Source: Petrolisthes cinctipes (taxonomy: Eukaryota; Arthropoda; Malacostraca; Decapoda; Porcellanidae). From it: 64,000 bases of DNA. A program made the translations under genes and the position numbers. Under the pieces are notes generated by a model. It was given only the letters and a program-made list of their open reading frames with translations, had not been told where the DNA came from and ran no database searches. Positions 1 through 10,944 of the stretch are shown one piece after another. Location of the stretch: assembly GCA_033782935.1 (NCBI GenBank), contig JAWQEG010002479.1, forward strand, positions 95,399 to 159,398. The letters run 5' to 3'. Each line of letters opens with the position of its first letter. Position 1 is the stretch's first letter.

Positions 1-561
1 ATATGTTTAATAGAATGAGGTGCTGTGTTGCATCCCGGACAGGTATCTACAATGGCTCCATCCAACTTCTTCTGATATGTCAGAAGGGCCGGGTGGTGGC
101 CACACTACAGCCTGGCCTGGTGGACTCTGTCCTCACGGGGAAGGGAGGATTCAGATGGGTGGATGTCAGGAGGTTGTGCATGCAGCTGGGTGTTGTTTTT
201 GAGTTTTTAGATGGACTGATGAGTGATTTGAGTATGGATATGTTTCTGGAGATTGGTTTGGGGTGGGCAGGGTGTAAGAGATGATAGTATTTGTGTATGG
301 TATAGTGTACTGGGTGTTGTTTTGATGTTCCTTGGCATGTGTGGGTGTTGTGCCATGTAGTGTAGTGGATGGTGTGGGTTTTTGGAGGCTGCAGCAAGTG
401 TTTGTGTGCCTCTCATGTCAAGATGGTCCTTGATTTTGAGGACTTTGGTTTCATGGTGTAAGTGGTCTGTAGGTGTGGTAGCTGTGCAGCCTGTGATTAT
501 CTTTAGTGCTTTATTCTGTATGGTCTGTAGGGTGTGGCGGGGGATGGCATCAAATGCTTTA
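1..561 (-). mobile_element. LINE family A, 3' part of ORF2 (copy A, continues past window start)
   Basis: Read on the - strand this is the C-terminal part of a non-LTR retrotransposon ORF2, the same family as the + strand copy at 53465-55320. Matching stretches are HETKVLKIKDHLDMRGTQTL and the end DGAIVDTCPGC..PHSIKHIMED seen in other copies. Near 545 the sequence jumps from the RT motif (KAFDAIPRH equivalent) straight to the segment about 680 bases further on in the 53.5 kb copy, so most of the RT palm is deleted. Frame is broken by several stops. The copy ends where the Tigger element begins at 562. Family assignment (Jockey/CR1-like) is from memory of RT sequence style; clade is not proven. 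Confidence 0.8.
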
Positions 562-2795
562 CAGTACTCCCCCCAATAAATAAATTGATAAATAAAGGGG
601 AAAAAAATAGGTTCGGTACTGGCGCTTCCAAAAATTAACCCTTCTTGACCATTATAATATGTAATAAACTTATAGAAAACATGCCAAAGGTATTGAATGA
701 TATATCAATAAATCTATGCATTTTATTTATTGAAGGTTTTAAAAATGCATGGGTGTTGATGGTGATGTAAGGCAACCATCAAAGGTAAGTTAGATGGCTA
801 TTAATCAAATCCATCAAAAGAACTGTCTGAAGATGAGTTGTTAAAAAGGGATGTGGCTGCGTCAGGGGTGCCACATGACGTACTAGACGGGCCTGAGCCA
901 TCACCAGATAACTCGACGATGTCAACAACAGGCTTCTCTCTCGGGTTAGGCCTAAGTGTCCGTCGCTTGAAGTAGGAGGTGATGTTGGGTTGGTGCTTGT
1001 GGTTGATGTGTTTTTTGCGGATTACTGGTAGCTTGTCGACTTCATTGGCCTCGGATGATCCCTCAGTGATGTCAGGATTGATCTCGATGATTAAGCTCTT
1101 GAGAATCTCTGCTTGTTCCAATACCCGGGCAACATCCTTATGATTCATGCGCCTCGGGACCAGCTCTTCTTCATCTTCATTTTCACTAACAGCTTCTCTT
1201 TCCATCTCTTAAACCATTCAGTCAGGTCTTTCTCGCCACTGCTCAAAACTTCCCGCATAGATTCGGCCGTCACACTTGCAAATGCAGAGCTCACACCTTG
1301 CAATTGTGTCAGAACTTCCTCACTCTCGGTGTCAGCCTCACCGCTCGCAGTATCACCAGCTTCTACAGTCACCCCCAAAAGCGGACGCCAAGCGCGAACG
1401 ATCTGCTCAATGCTAATTTCTCTCCAGGCAATCACTGCATTATCTATGGCATTCCTAACTGTGTATTCTTTCCACCATTGCCGAATTGTCTTCTCTTCTT
1501 TATCCAGTTCTTCTTCAGCTAGTTCCATTTCATCGTCATTTTCAGCCACGGAGTGTAATGCTTGGCCAAAGCTTGTGTCTGTAGCCTCATGAAGCTGCTT
1601 GTAGGATCGAGCCTAATATTTCCTCTTGAAAGATGCCACAACTTCTTGGTCCATGGGTTGTATAATTGAGGTTGTATTTTTGGGAAGAAATACAACCTTG
1701 ATATTTGGGTGCCTGTCTACAAGGATATCCGGGTGTCCTGGGGCATTATCAAGTGTGAGGATGAGTTTGTGAGCTAAATTATTTCTCTTGCAGAAAAGTT
1801 TAGTCTCCTTAACAAAATAATTATCAAACCATTTGAGGCATATTCTTCCATCCATCCAAGCTGCTTTATTGTAGTCCCAGTACACAGCAAGCTTACTCAT
1901 GTTCTGATTTTTATAGCAGCGTGGCCTAGATTAATAGCCAAAAGTGGCAGCTTGTGCGTGCCTGTTGCATTACTGACTAGCAGCAGAGTGACTCTATCTT
2001 TCGCGGGTTTGAACCTTAGTGCCACTTTTTCCTCCTTGGATATGAAAGTCCCCTCAGGCATTTTCTTCCAATTAAGACCAGTTTCATCACCATTGTATAC
2101 CTGGTCCATAGTGTATCCTCCTTCCTCGACTATTTTCATGAATTCTTTGGGGTATGTCTTGGCTGTTTCCACATCTGCACTCCCTTTCTCCCCAGTGACT
2201 TTTAAATGATGGAGTTTTTCCCTTTCCTTAAACCTGTTAAACCACCCTTTAGATGCATTAAACCTAGTCACGTCTTTATTCTGGTTCAGTGTGTTGTAAT
2301 ACGCCTTAGCAGTTTCGCAAATCATTTCAGAAGTTAAAGGCATATTTATCTTAGCCTGATTATCAACATAGCTGCTCAATAGTTTTTCAGTCTTACCTCG
2401 TTCTAAGGTGGTTTTGCGCACATGTTTAATATTTGATCTTGCACTAAATGTCGAGTCTTTGTAGCACTGCATAATTTTGTCGCTATTCCTTCTTATGGCT
2501 CTGATGGAAGATTCGTTAACACCATAAAGTCAGGCCACCGCACAAACCCTTTCTCCCCTTCCAAGTCTATCCAGCACTTCTTTCTTTTGGTCTATGTTCA
2601 TGACTTTCACTACTTTCTTGGGTTTTGCACCATTCTGTAATCCAGGCCGAGGGTTTGTAGGGTGGGGTGGTGTGGGAGTAGGAGTTTCCATTATATCATG
2701 GGGCTCACAGGACAGCAGTGGTGTCAAGGCTCACTAACTCGCTGGAAGGGCGGGAAACGACTGGCGCTGGCCCGCAGCCGGGTGGCCTGGCGGAC
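562..2795 (-). mobile_element. Tigger/pogo-type DNA transposon, decayed, one terminal repeat visible
   Basis: The block sits between two LINE pieces and holds a decayed DDE transposase on the - strand. Its end at 562 reads CAGTACTCCCCCCAA directly after TA, the target dinucleotide of Tc1/mariner/pogo elements. The next ~100 bases (595-665) are nearly identical to subterminal sequence of two MITEs at 19097-20056 and 29421-30317, so those MITEs look like its non-autonomous relatives. The opposite terminal repeat is not found near 2795, and about 400 bases of the flanking LINE are missing, so that end is probably deleted or rearranged. Confidence 0.75.
801..2727 (-). pseudogene. Tigger-like (CENP-B related) DDE transposase, broken
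   Basis: Order on the - strand: a Psq/CENP-B-type helix-turn-helix start (NIDQKKEVLDRLGRGERV, about 2640-2560), a CENP-B-like DNA-binding stretch with GWFNRFKERE (about 2245), then the DDE core. Catalytic-type aspartates are visible in YNGDETGLNWK (about 2090), LTLDNAPGHP (about 1750) and IIQPMDQEVV (about 1650). An acidic, Ser-rich C-terminal tail ends at 801. Breaks: an in-frame TGA at 2527-2529 after GERVCAVA, a frameshift near 1905-1925 ahead of MSKLAVYWDYNK, a TAG just after FKRKY near 1613-1615, and a frameshift near 1205. It cannot make a full transposase. In the family this protein cuts and pastes the element at TA sites. Confidence 0.85.
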
Positions 2796-4745
2796 TGGGC
2801 GATTTGGTTGTGTATGATGTGATTTGTGTGTCTGTTTGTGAATGGTGTATAGTCTGGGTCGGTGGGGAAATGTCTTTTACGTCTAATGATTTGTCTGTCT
2901 TCAGGGTGAGGGTGAAGGTGGCTGACGTGAGAGAAATGCTGGATGAGGGTGTTTGCTTGTTGTTTAGTTGTTGTGATACTGTTGGACAGTGTGATGTTGT
3001 TTAGTGTTTTGTAGAGTTTGCTGATGTTGGTTGTGTGGTCGAGTGTGTTGACAAACTTTTGCCAGTTTAGTGTTTTTTGTTCTTTAATTTTGTTGTGTGT
3101 TTAGTGCTTGTATTTGGTGTGCTATGTGTTGTGTAAGAGGAGTTGGGGATGTGTGTTTAAGTGTGTCACGTCGTCTGATGAGGTCTTGAATTTCTGTTGT
3201 AAAGTTGGGGTTGTATTTTCTTCTGTTACCTCTAGGGATGTGGTGTTTGTCTGCGTTTTGTATAATTGTGTTAAATTTTTGAACAGCTGTGTTGATGTTT
3301 GTGATGGGTGTACTGTTCAGTGTTTCGAAGTGTTGTTCTGTTTCTGTGGTGAAGGCTTCCCAGTTGGCACTTTTGTAGTTTGTGTATGTGTCTCTGTTGC
3401 CAACTGGAGTGATTCTTGTTTTAGTGGTGATTATGATTGGGAGGTGGTCAGAACCTAGTGTTCCTACCACTCTCCATGATGTTATGGGGCGAGGTTGGGG
3501 GATGTAAATGTAATGTCGGGAGATGATGGGTGATAGAGGGCTTGATATGGGATGTGGGTGTGGGTATGGATGTCATTCAGTATGGTAAGGTCATCTGTCT
3601 GTGATTCAATGTCAAGGCCTCTTTTCGTGTCAGGGTTGTTATTGTACCAGGCTGACGTCTTGGCGTTGAAGTCACCACCCAGGATGAGGTTAGGTGTGTT
3701 TGATAAGCGTTGTAGTTGAGGGGAGTGATTGTCGGGAACATGCCGTGAAGTTTTGGGGGGTATGTATATGTTGGCAATAGTAATGTGTTTTGTGTTCCCT
3801 ATCCTAACGTTTATTGCTTGAATTTCTGTTGTTGTGTCATTGTGTGGTATAAGGGTTTTGATGTGAGTGTCAGCTGATGTGTAGATAATTGATTTGTGTA
3901 CAAGGGTGATGAGTCCACCGCCAATGCTGCTAGTTCTGTCCTGTCTGATGACTGTGAAGTTTTTGAATGAAGGGGTGTTTTGTGTGTTGCGGAGTTTGGT
4001 CTCCTGGATGAGTGCTATGTGTATGTTGTTGTGAGTGATAAAATGTGTAAGTTCGTGTTGTTTTGATGTGATGCCGTCTATGTTTATCTGTAAAATGTTT
4101 ATGTTATGTGAACGGTTTCTGTTTATGTGAGGTTGGGGATGGGGTGGTGGTGGTGGTGGAGATGGGGATAGGGATGATGTTGATGGTGAGGATGGTGGTT
4201 GGAGTGAGGATGGGTTTAGAGGTGAGGATGGATGTGGGAGGTGCTGGATGGGATGGGGAAGGAGTGGGGGAAGAGGTACAGGAGGAACAGGTCCATGTGT
4301 TGATGGAAACAAGTGTTGTGCATGTGAGGTGGGACCAGTGCTTGCAACGGTTGCATAGCACTGAGCCCCTTGTCTGTCGACTCGAGGTGATGGGTTTTGA
4401 GCAGGTTGGACATGTGTGTTTGTATGTGGGTCCTGGATTGCTCTCAATGTCTCCGGCTAGAAGTAAACAAGAAATAACAGCCGGAGAGTTATTTCTCTGT
4501 GTGAAAAAATATGTTGCTGTGGTATGTTGTGTGAGAGGGATGTGTGAATGCCCGGGCGACCGAAGCCACTCCCAGGTTCTTGTGCCCCAAAATGGGGCAG
4601 GGGTTGGTTGTGACGGTTTGGCCCCCACTGGGCGTTTCTCCTCCATCCGGTGGAAACTTGCTCCATATTGGGCTGGTTCCGTCGGTTGGCAGGGTCGGTC
4701 CAGCTGGGGGGTGGTCCCACGACGAAGACGCCGCCACTCCAGGAC
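2796..4745 (-). mobile_element. LINE family A, 5' part: 2A-like motif, PHD-like finger, endonuclease
   Basis: On the - strand the order is a leader with a 2A-like motif (4428-4469), a PHD-like zinc finger (CPTCSKPI..CNRCKHWSHLTC..WTCSSC, about 4430-4290), a Pro/Ser-rich linker, then an APE-type endonuclease (LQINIDGI, ALIQETKL, ILGGDFNAKTSAW, about 4090-3490), and after a frame change at 3470-3482 the SDHLPI endonuclease motif and the linker to RT (3470-3084). The endonuclease nicks target DNA for target-primed reverse transcription. Reading frames at 4748-4104, 4447-3482 and 3470-3084 overlap or abut in different phases, so the copy carries frameshifts. RT is absent here; sequence beyond 2796 is replaced by the Tigger block. 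Confidence 0.8.
4428..4469 (-). other. 2A-like ribosome-skipping motif in LINE leader
   Basis: Translation on the - strand gives CLLLAGDIESNPGP followed by T. This fits the D-(V/I)-E-x-N-P-G-P core at which ribosomes skip the last Gly-Pro bond, with the usual Leu-rich stretch in front. Known context: 2A-like motifs are described near the N terminus of some non-LTR retrotransposons (trypanosome ingi/L1Tc and CR1-like elements of sea urchin). Here it lies upstream of the PHD-like finger and endonuclease in the same frame. Activity is inferred only. Confidence 0.75.
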
Positions 4746-6060
4746 CAAATGTTTGTTGAGTGTAGTGGTTTGAAACCATGTTGTGAGAATACGAGGGGAA
4801 TATGTGATGTGATTAAACTAATGATGAGGTGCTCAGTAACTTTGGAAGGGGTGTAAAGGAGGGTGATGGGACGGTGTGATGAGGGTAGTGTAAGATCTTT
4901 GTTAAGTTTTTGGGATAGTGATGATACTTCCGTGCTTCCAGTTGTTGGATATTGTGTTGTGTGAGTAGCTCTAGTTTGCTATGTTAGTGAGTGCTTGTAT
5001 GCCTTGTGGTCCAAGGTGTTTAAGGAGTATGTTACTGATGTTGTCAGGGCCACAGGCAGATGAGTGCTTGAGGTTGTGGATGATGTGATTTGTCTGATTG
5101 TTTGTGAATGGTGCATAGTCTGGGTCAGTGGGGAAGTGTCTCTTACGTCTGATGACTTGTCGGTCTTTAGGGTGAGGGTGAAGGTAGCTTACAAGAGAAA
5201 AGTGCTGGATGAGGGTGTTTGCTTGTTTATTAGAAGGTATTGTGTCTTATTATGATAGCTGCATGTGATTGTGTAGTGTTGCTGTTGGACAGTATGATGC
5301 TGTTTAGAGTTTTATAGAGTTTGCTGGTGTTTGTTTTGTGATCAATTGTGTTGACAAACCTTTGTCAGTTTAGTGTTTTCTGTTCTTTAATTTTGTTGTA
5401 TATTTGTGTATTTAGTGCTTGTATTTGGTGTACAATGTGTTGTGTAAGAGGAGTTGGAGATGTGTGTTTAAGTGTGTCTCGTCTGATGAGGTCTTGAATT
5501 TCTGTTGTAAAGTTGGGTTTATGTTTTCTACTGTTACCTCTAGAGATGTGTTGTTTGTCTGCATTTTGTATAATTGAATTGTGTTGATATTTGTGATGGG
5601 TATACTGTTCAGTGTTTCAAAGTGTTGTTCTGCTTCAGTAGTGAAGGCTTCCCAGTTGGCACGTTTGTAGTTCGTGTATGTGTGTCTGTGGGCAATTGGG
5701 GTGATTCTTGTCTTTGAGGTGAATATGATTGGGAGGTGGTTAGAGCCGAGGGTTCTGACCACCCTCCATGATGTTCTGGGGGCGAGGTTGGGGGAGCAGA
5801 AGGTGATATCGGGAGAGGATCGTGGAAGAGGGCTTGGTGAGTGTGTTGTTTAGTGTTGTTTAATTAATGGAATGAGGTTGTCTTTTTGGGAAAGGATTTC
5901 CAGCCCTCTGTCTGTGTCTGGGTTGTTGACATACCAGGCTGACGTCTTGGCGTTGAAGTCACCACCCAGGATGAGGTCAGGTTGGTTGGTAATTTGTTGG
6001 AGCTGGGGGGAAAAGTTATGAGGAACTGTCAGGCAGGTCTGAGGGGGAATGTACTTGTAA
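4746..6060 (-). mobile_element. LINE family A, copy B (end of endonuclease to start of RT)
   Basis: A second fragment of the same LINE, abutting the 5' part of the preceding copy at about 4746. On the - strand it runs from endonuclease (DLILGGDFNAKTSAWY, 6000-5920; TLGSNHLPI, about 5750) through the ANWEAFTTEAEQHFETLN linker (5690-5600) to the beginning of RT (equivalent of QHGFRPLHSTNT, about 4790-4750). It is truncated at both ends and broken by several stops and small deletions. No intact protein. Confidence 0.75.
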
Positions 6061-6159
6061 TACATACATAATAATCAGTACTTGTAATACATACTGGAAA
6101 CTTATAACTGTACTCACATAGTACTGATCCAAAAAGATGGCCTCTTCTGTACACATCAC

Positions 6160-6795
6160 ACCAACAAATGTTGTTGTTGAAGTTCCTCAAGCTGTCTGGC
6201 CGAGCAGCCCTGAGCCCCTGAGGAAGGCCAAGGCCTGAACCGGGCTTTCCCATTGTGCCCTCGGAGAGTGTATGTTGTGTTGTTGCAAGTGTGGTTGTGT
6301 ACATTGGAGTCTTCCATAATGTGTTTAATAGAATGGGGTGTTATGTTGCATCCTGGACAGGCATCCACAATGGCTCCATCCATCTTCTTCTGATATGTTA
6401 GAAGGGCCGGGTGGTGGCCACATCGCAGCCTGGCCAGGTTGACTATGTCACACAGGGAAGGGAGGATTCAGATGGGTGGATGTTAGGAGGTCGTGCAAGC
6501 AGGTGAGTGTTTGGATGGATTGCCGAGTGATTTGGGTATGGATATGTTTCTGGAGACTGGTTGGGATGGGCAGGGTGTAAGAGATGATAGTATTTGTGTA
6601 TGGTATCATATACTGGGTGTTGTTTTGTTTTCCTTGGCATGTGTGGGTGATCTGCCATGTAGTGTAGTGAGTGGTGTGGGTTTGTGGAGGCTGCAGCAAG
6701 TGTTTGTGTGCCTCTCATATCAAGGTGGTTCTTGATCTTGAGGACTTTGGTTTCATGGTGTAGGTGGTCTGAATGTGACATAGCTGTGCAGCCTC
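6160..6795 (-). mobile_element. LINE family A, copy C (3' end)
   Basis: The extreme 3' part of the LINE on the - strand: HETKVLKIKNHLDMRGTQTL (about 6760-6700) to DGAIVDACPGCNITPHSIKH (about 6380-6325) and the final Q-rich end near 6160. It starts about 165 bases upstream of an aldehyde dehydrogenase exon and lies antisense in that gene's intron. Positions 6061-6159 between copies B and C are AT-rich with no recognisable content. Confidence 0.75.
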
Positions 6796-6961
6796 AGAGT
6801 TCCTGGGAATGGCTTTGGTCACCTGGACAATATCTCAACAACAAGTGTTATCTAAGGTGCTGATAGATTAGTATGCATAATTTGCAGTAAGTTGGTATAT
6901 TATGCAGTTTTGATTTAATTAGATCATATAATGGAATGATCATGTATAACATTTTCTTCAG

Positions 6962-8825
6962 GTGGATGGTGAGCAGATGAACAAAATATTGGACCTTATT
7001 GACTCTGGTAAGAAGGAAGGAGCCAAGATGTGCTATGGAGGATCCAGAGTAGGAGAGAAAGGATACTTTATTGAACCAACAGTATTTGCAGATGTGAAGG
7101 ACCACATGCGATTTGCACAGGAGGAGGTGAGTGTTGCGTTGTACTGTGTTTGTTGTTGTTGATGTTCTCTGGGGTAGAATGGCCTCCTGCCCCACAGACC
7201 CTCAGTATGCTCTGGACACAGTGAAAAACAAATTAATATAAAGGAGGGGATGGCCCTATATGTCCGGGCTACTTAAGCAAATCCCAGGAAGATGGGACCA
7301 GAGCTTACTTGACGAGGGAGTCTGGGGGCCTCTGACCACCCGGGAGATTAGGGGGAAGGTCTTTGATCCCACAGCCCAAGTCAACGTTACCACAAGAGCA
7401 ACAAGTGGGGCCGCACCTTTCATGAGTCCAGTCCTGAAGGGACCATAAAGGGGGAGGGTGTTTAGACTGCTGCATGCAAAGGGATAATGCACCTCACGTG
7501 GATTTTTAATCCATGTGGACAGATCTTGTCAAATACACTAGAAAGTGACCAGATCCTACAACAATCTTTTTTTCTAGCCCTGTGGGGGATGGCTATTATT
7601 CACAGAGAATAAAGTCAGCCCCCCTGGGCAGATGAACTGTGTTAGTAATCATCTTTACCCCTATTTGCACCACTATAAATTGCCATGAAATGCAAGCTGC
7701 CTGGTAAGTTGGCTTGCTTTATATTATTAACCTCAGCCAAACTAATAACTATTACTCTCAAATTTGAAGAGTTAAGGAGTGTAAGGAGAGTCAGGCCTCC
7801 ATTAACCACAAATATTTATTGAGAGAACTCTTTATGCTCACTGAGGATTGTTTGGGGAGAGAGAGGAAGGAAGGACAGATGAGAGGAAGGTTGTCTCTGC
7901 CTGTTTCTGTTTCTCTCTGCAGGTCTCTCCGTGTCTCTCCCACTGAAATTAAAATGACCATAAAAGGTATATTTGACACACCTTTGGGTGAAGTTCTTGG
8001 AGGGAACCATGCATCAGCTGCAGATTGATACTGTAAATAGATACTGGTACACTACTGTATTTTGTTTACTTAATGCTAATGCCCATATTCCTACATTTTC
8101 AGATATTTGGGCCTGTGCAGCAGATTTTTAAGTTCAAGAATGTTAATGAAGTGATTGAACGTGCCAATAAGACTCAGTATGGCCTGGCAGCCTCAGTCTT
8201 CACTAAAGACCTGGATAAGGCAAATCTCTTCTCCCAGGGTCTCCGTGCTGGAACTGTCTGGTATGTAATTAATTTCCAAGTTCAGTTTAATGAGATAAAA
8301 TATTGACATGAAGTTGGAAGTTGCTGATTCTGCCAGACTCTGTCAAGAAAAAAAGAAACATTATGTTGTAGGTGGTCCATTTTGTGATGCAATTTGCTGT
8401 TATCAATAGACACCTGTTCACCTGCCACTTCTTAAAGTTTATTACTTCTTTTTCTTCTCTGTTAGTTTGTCTTTTATTGACCCTGTTTAAGCTATCTCTC
8501 CATTCACATGGTCAAAATCTGAGCCTTTTGTTTACTCTTCAGCTATTCTACTAAAATAATCCCTCTACATATCCACTCCACCATCACCTTTCACTCCTTC
8601 CCATTTCATGTGTACTGTACTACATAATTATGGTATGAAAAACAAATCTTTGTACAATAATCACAATTCTATTTCAGGGTCAACTGCTATGATGTTCTGA
8701 ATGCCCAGACACCATTTGGAGGGTACAAGTTCTCTGGGCAGGGGCGGGAGAACTCTGAGTATGCCTTGAGGAACTACTATGAAGTGAAGTCCGTCATCAC
8801 TAAGCTCCCTGTCAAGAACTCATAG
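6962..8825 (+). CDS. Aldehyde dehydrogenase (ALDH1/ALDH2 type), last three exons
   Basis: Exons: 6962-7126, 8103-8260 and 8678-8825 (TAG stop at 8823-8825), all with GT-AG introns; the last junction splits a Trp codon (tg|g). The product is the C-terminal ~157 residues of an NAD(P)-dependent aldehyde dehydrogenase that oxidises aldehydes to acids. Visible family signatures: [12 protein letters not shown], the EE|IFGPV motif whose Glu contacts the cofactor ribose (split by intron 1), [15 protein letters not shown], and [17 protein letters not shown] near the C terminus. The end ..LPVKNS resembles mitochondrial ALDH2 and ALDH1A. The catalytic Cys and Glu exons lie upstream, outside the window; the intron before 6962 is filled with antisense LINE copies. 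A possible poly(A) signal ATTAAA lies near 8991. ALDH1 versus ALDH2 cannot be decided from this part. Confidence 0.93.
7151..7637 (-). mobile_element. Retroposon with (AAC)n tail, copy 1
   Basis: Same ~500-550 bp sequence as 35333-35880 in opposite orientation. Head (near 7637) reads TCTGCCCAGGGGGGCTGAC; the 3' end, at the low coordinate, is a short AAC/CAA run. It is flanked by ACTGTGTT at 7143-7150 and 7638-7645, a likely target-site duplication. It sits in the first visible ALDH intron, about 20 bases after the donor. No convincing pol III boxes, so it may be a LINE-derived non-autonomous element rather than a tRNA SINE. Confidence 0.75.
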
Positions 8826-10190
8826 ATGGATTATTATTTGGAGTTTGCAGTATTTTGTACTCTGAGACACAACTTGCCGAGTATCATTTAGAGTAAAGTA
8901 CAAAGAAACGGTGTATTTAGGTAAGATGTGATGAAATGTGTATAGGCTTACTCATGAAACTGAATCCTAAAATGGCTGGTAAAGTAGAATATTAAAGTAA
9001 ACACCTTGGCTTTATTTGTCTCGGGGCTGTGTTCAGCTCATGCCTTTAGTTTTTTCGTATTTTATGATGCTTATAAGAACTATTATTTGTATAATTTTGT
9101 GGTGCTGTAAAGCTTAAACTTCAAAGAGCATTTAATATATAAAGTCTACATCAGAGAATCGAATCTGAACCGAAATAATTTATGAAGCTCCTGTGACGAC
9201 CATATCTATACAGTACTTCAATATCCATGGTACAGGTACTTGAAGAAACTTTTGATTAACAGTATCATCCCCATACAGTGTACTTGGTTTCCATTATAAT
9301 TAGTGGGAGAATTGAAGAAAACAATGAACAGTACTGTGTTATCATTTGGTCAGTTGTTTTTGTGCCCTACAGATTGTTGCTTTGCATATAGTAAACAAGA
9401 GTGGGTACATATCATTGGTTATGAAAAACAATGGCACTGGAAAGTTTTCCCTTTCTTGTATGCGATAAAAAAAAATTTATTTACCTAATCTTTTCCATCA
9501 TCTCTCCTCTTTTCTTGCTCTTTACTCACATATTAGCATTGATGGCTGAACGCAGAAGTGAATGGTATGGCAATTAATGTATTTTTCCATTTTTATACTG
9601 TAATGTATAATGTCCTGTACTGGCATTGCTCATAGTGCTTAGAATCAGTTTACTCATATTATGTTGTTTGTTTTGCTTTATATGAGTGCTTGCAGTTTGA
9701 CCTTTAAATGTTTATTATTGTTTCATATTATATTGTCATATGGGATAAGATTTTAATTATTTGAATAAATATGAAATTCCATGTTTGTCTCATTTATCCC
9801 GTGAGGCTGCGTCTGTTTAGGGGGTGCCAACAAACATACAGGAAAAATGCCATTATTAATTAAATTCTATCCCATTTTTGGTAATCATCTAATGAAACAA
9901 TTCTGAATTCAGTTGAGTGGTGTATACTGCATTTTCCTTGATATTGTAAGAAACGTGTGGAGGACACAGAAACATATTTACTCTGGAGCTCTGTAGAGTA
10001 ACAAAGGGGAAGTGTAATCAAAGTCAGGAGTTCAGGGTTTGAGCGCCCCTACAGCCCCAGCCACTCTTTCACAGTTCTTTAACTTTCCTTATTTTCTTTC
10101 TTTGAATGGCTGATTAAATATAAATACATTTCGGTTAAATGGTGAAATGAGTTAGATAAACAAAACTATCGTTGGCACTCATCCACAGTC
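8826..10190. other. ALDH 3' flank and intergenic DNA
   Basis: AT-rich sequence with no coding signal. It probably includes the ALDH 3' UTR. Candidate poly(A) signals are ATTAAA near 8991 and AATAAA near 9763. No repeat family recognised. Confidence 0.5.
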
Positions 10191-10198
10191 ACCTTCTT

Positions 10199-10495
10199 AT
10201 AATATATATATATATATATACAACGTATTTAATCTCTATTATGATAAATATTTTATGTTCACATTGTTCAGTATGTATGTTACACTAGAGTAGTATGTAT
10301 GTATCTATGTCACACTAGAGTAGTATGTATGTATGTATGTCACACTAGAATAATATGTATGTATGTCACACTAGAGTAATATGTATGTATGTCACACTAG
10401 AGTAATATGTATGTATGTATGAATGTCACACTAGAGTAATATGTATGTATGTATGAATGTCACACTAGAGTAATATGTATGTATGTATGAAAGGT
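10199..10495. repeat. (TA)n tract and GTAT-rich minisatellite
   Basis: A TA run at about 10202-10220 is followed by a tandem array at about 10270-10493. The unit is roughly 30-34 bases: CACACTAGAGTAATAT followed by two to four GTAT copies and, in later units, GAATGT. About seven units are visible and differ mainly in the number of GTAT steps, as expected from slippage inside a larger tandem unit. Confidence 0.85.
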
Positions 10496-10944
10496 AAGTG
10501 GAGGGAGAGGGAGACAGATTACAGTTAGGCCTATATATATTTGTCTTGTTTAATAAACCAGTTTAAGTTTAATTTCTTTGCATAATTTTCCCTATGGACA
10601 TTATCTTAGCCTTGTTAATTGATTTAACAAAACCTGCATAATTAGAAAACAAGATACAATACTTTACAAATCAGGGAAATGTCAATAACTGTGGTAGAAA
10701 CATACTATACAAGTACGTACGGGAGTTCAAAGCGCGCGCCAAAGGGCATTCCAAGATGGCCGCCGAGCAGGCTGGCTGGCTGGCGATGCGATGCGATGAT
10801 GTCGAGGGATAGCCTTTACAACGGCCCCTCTTCTGTCGTTTATTTGTTGCTGAGTTCCTTTAATTTCTTCTCCCTTATTTTCCAGCACTTATAAAGATAT
10901 TCTTTTATATTGTCCAAACATTTTCCACTGTCGAATAACAACCC

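Noticed and set aside
4108..4773. 221-codon open frame on the + strand with many Val/Gly/Met residues
   Set aside because: It is the antisense shadow of the LINE leader, PHD-like finger and linker on the - strand; it has no domain of its own.
7256..7492. Protein gene conserved between 7.3 kb and 35.5 kb ([11 protein letters not shown] start)
   Set aside because: Both lie inside copies of the AAC-tail retroposon; similarity is due to DNA homology and neither frame shows a domain.
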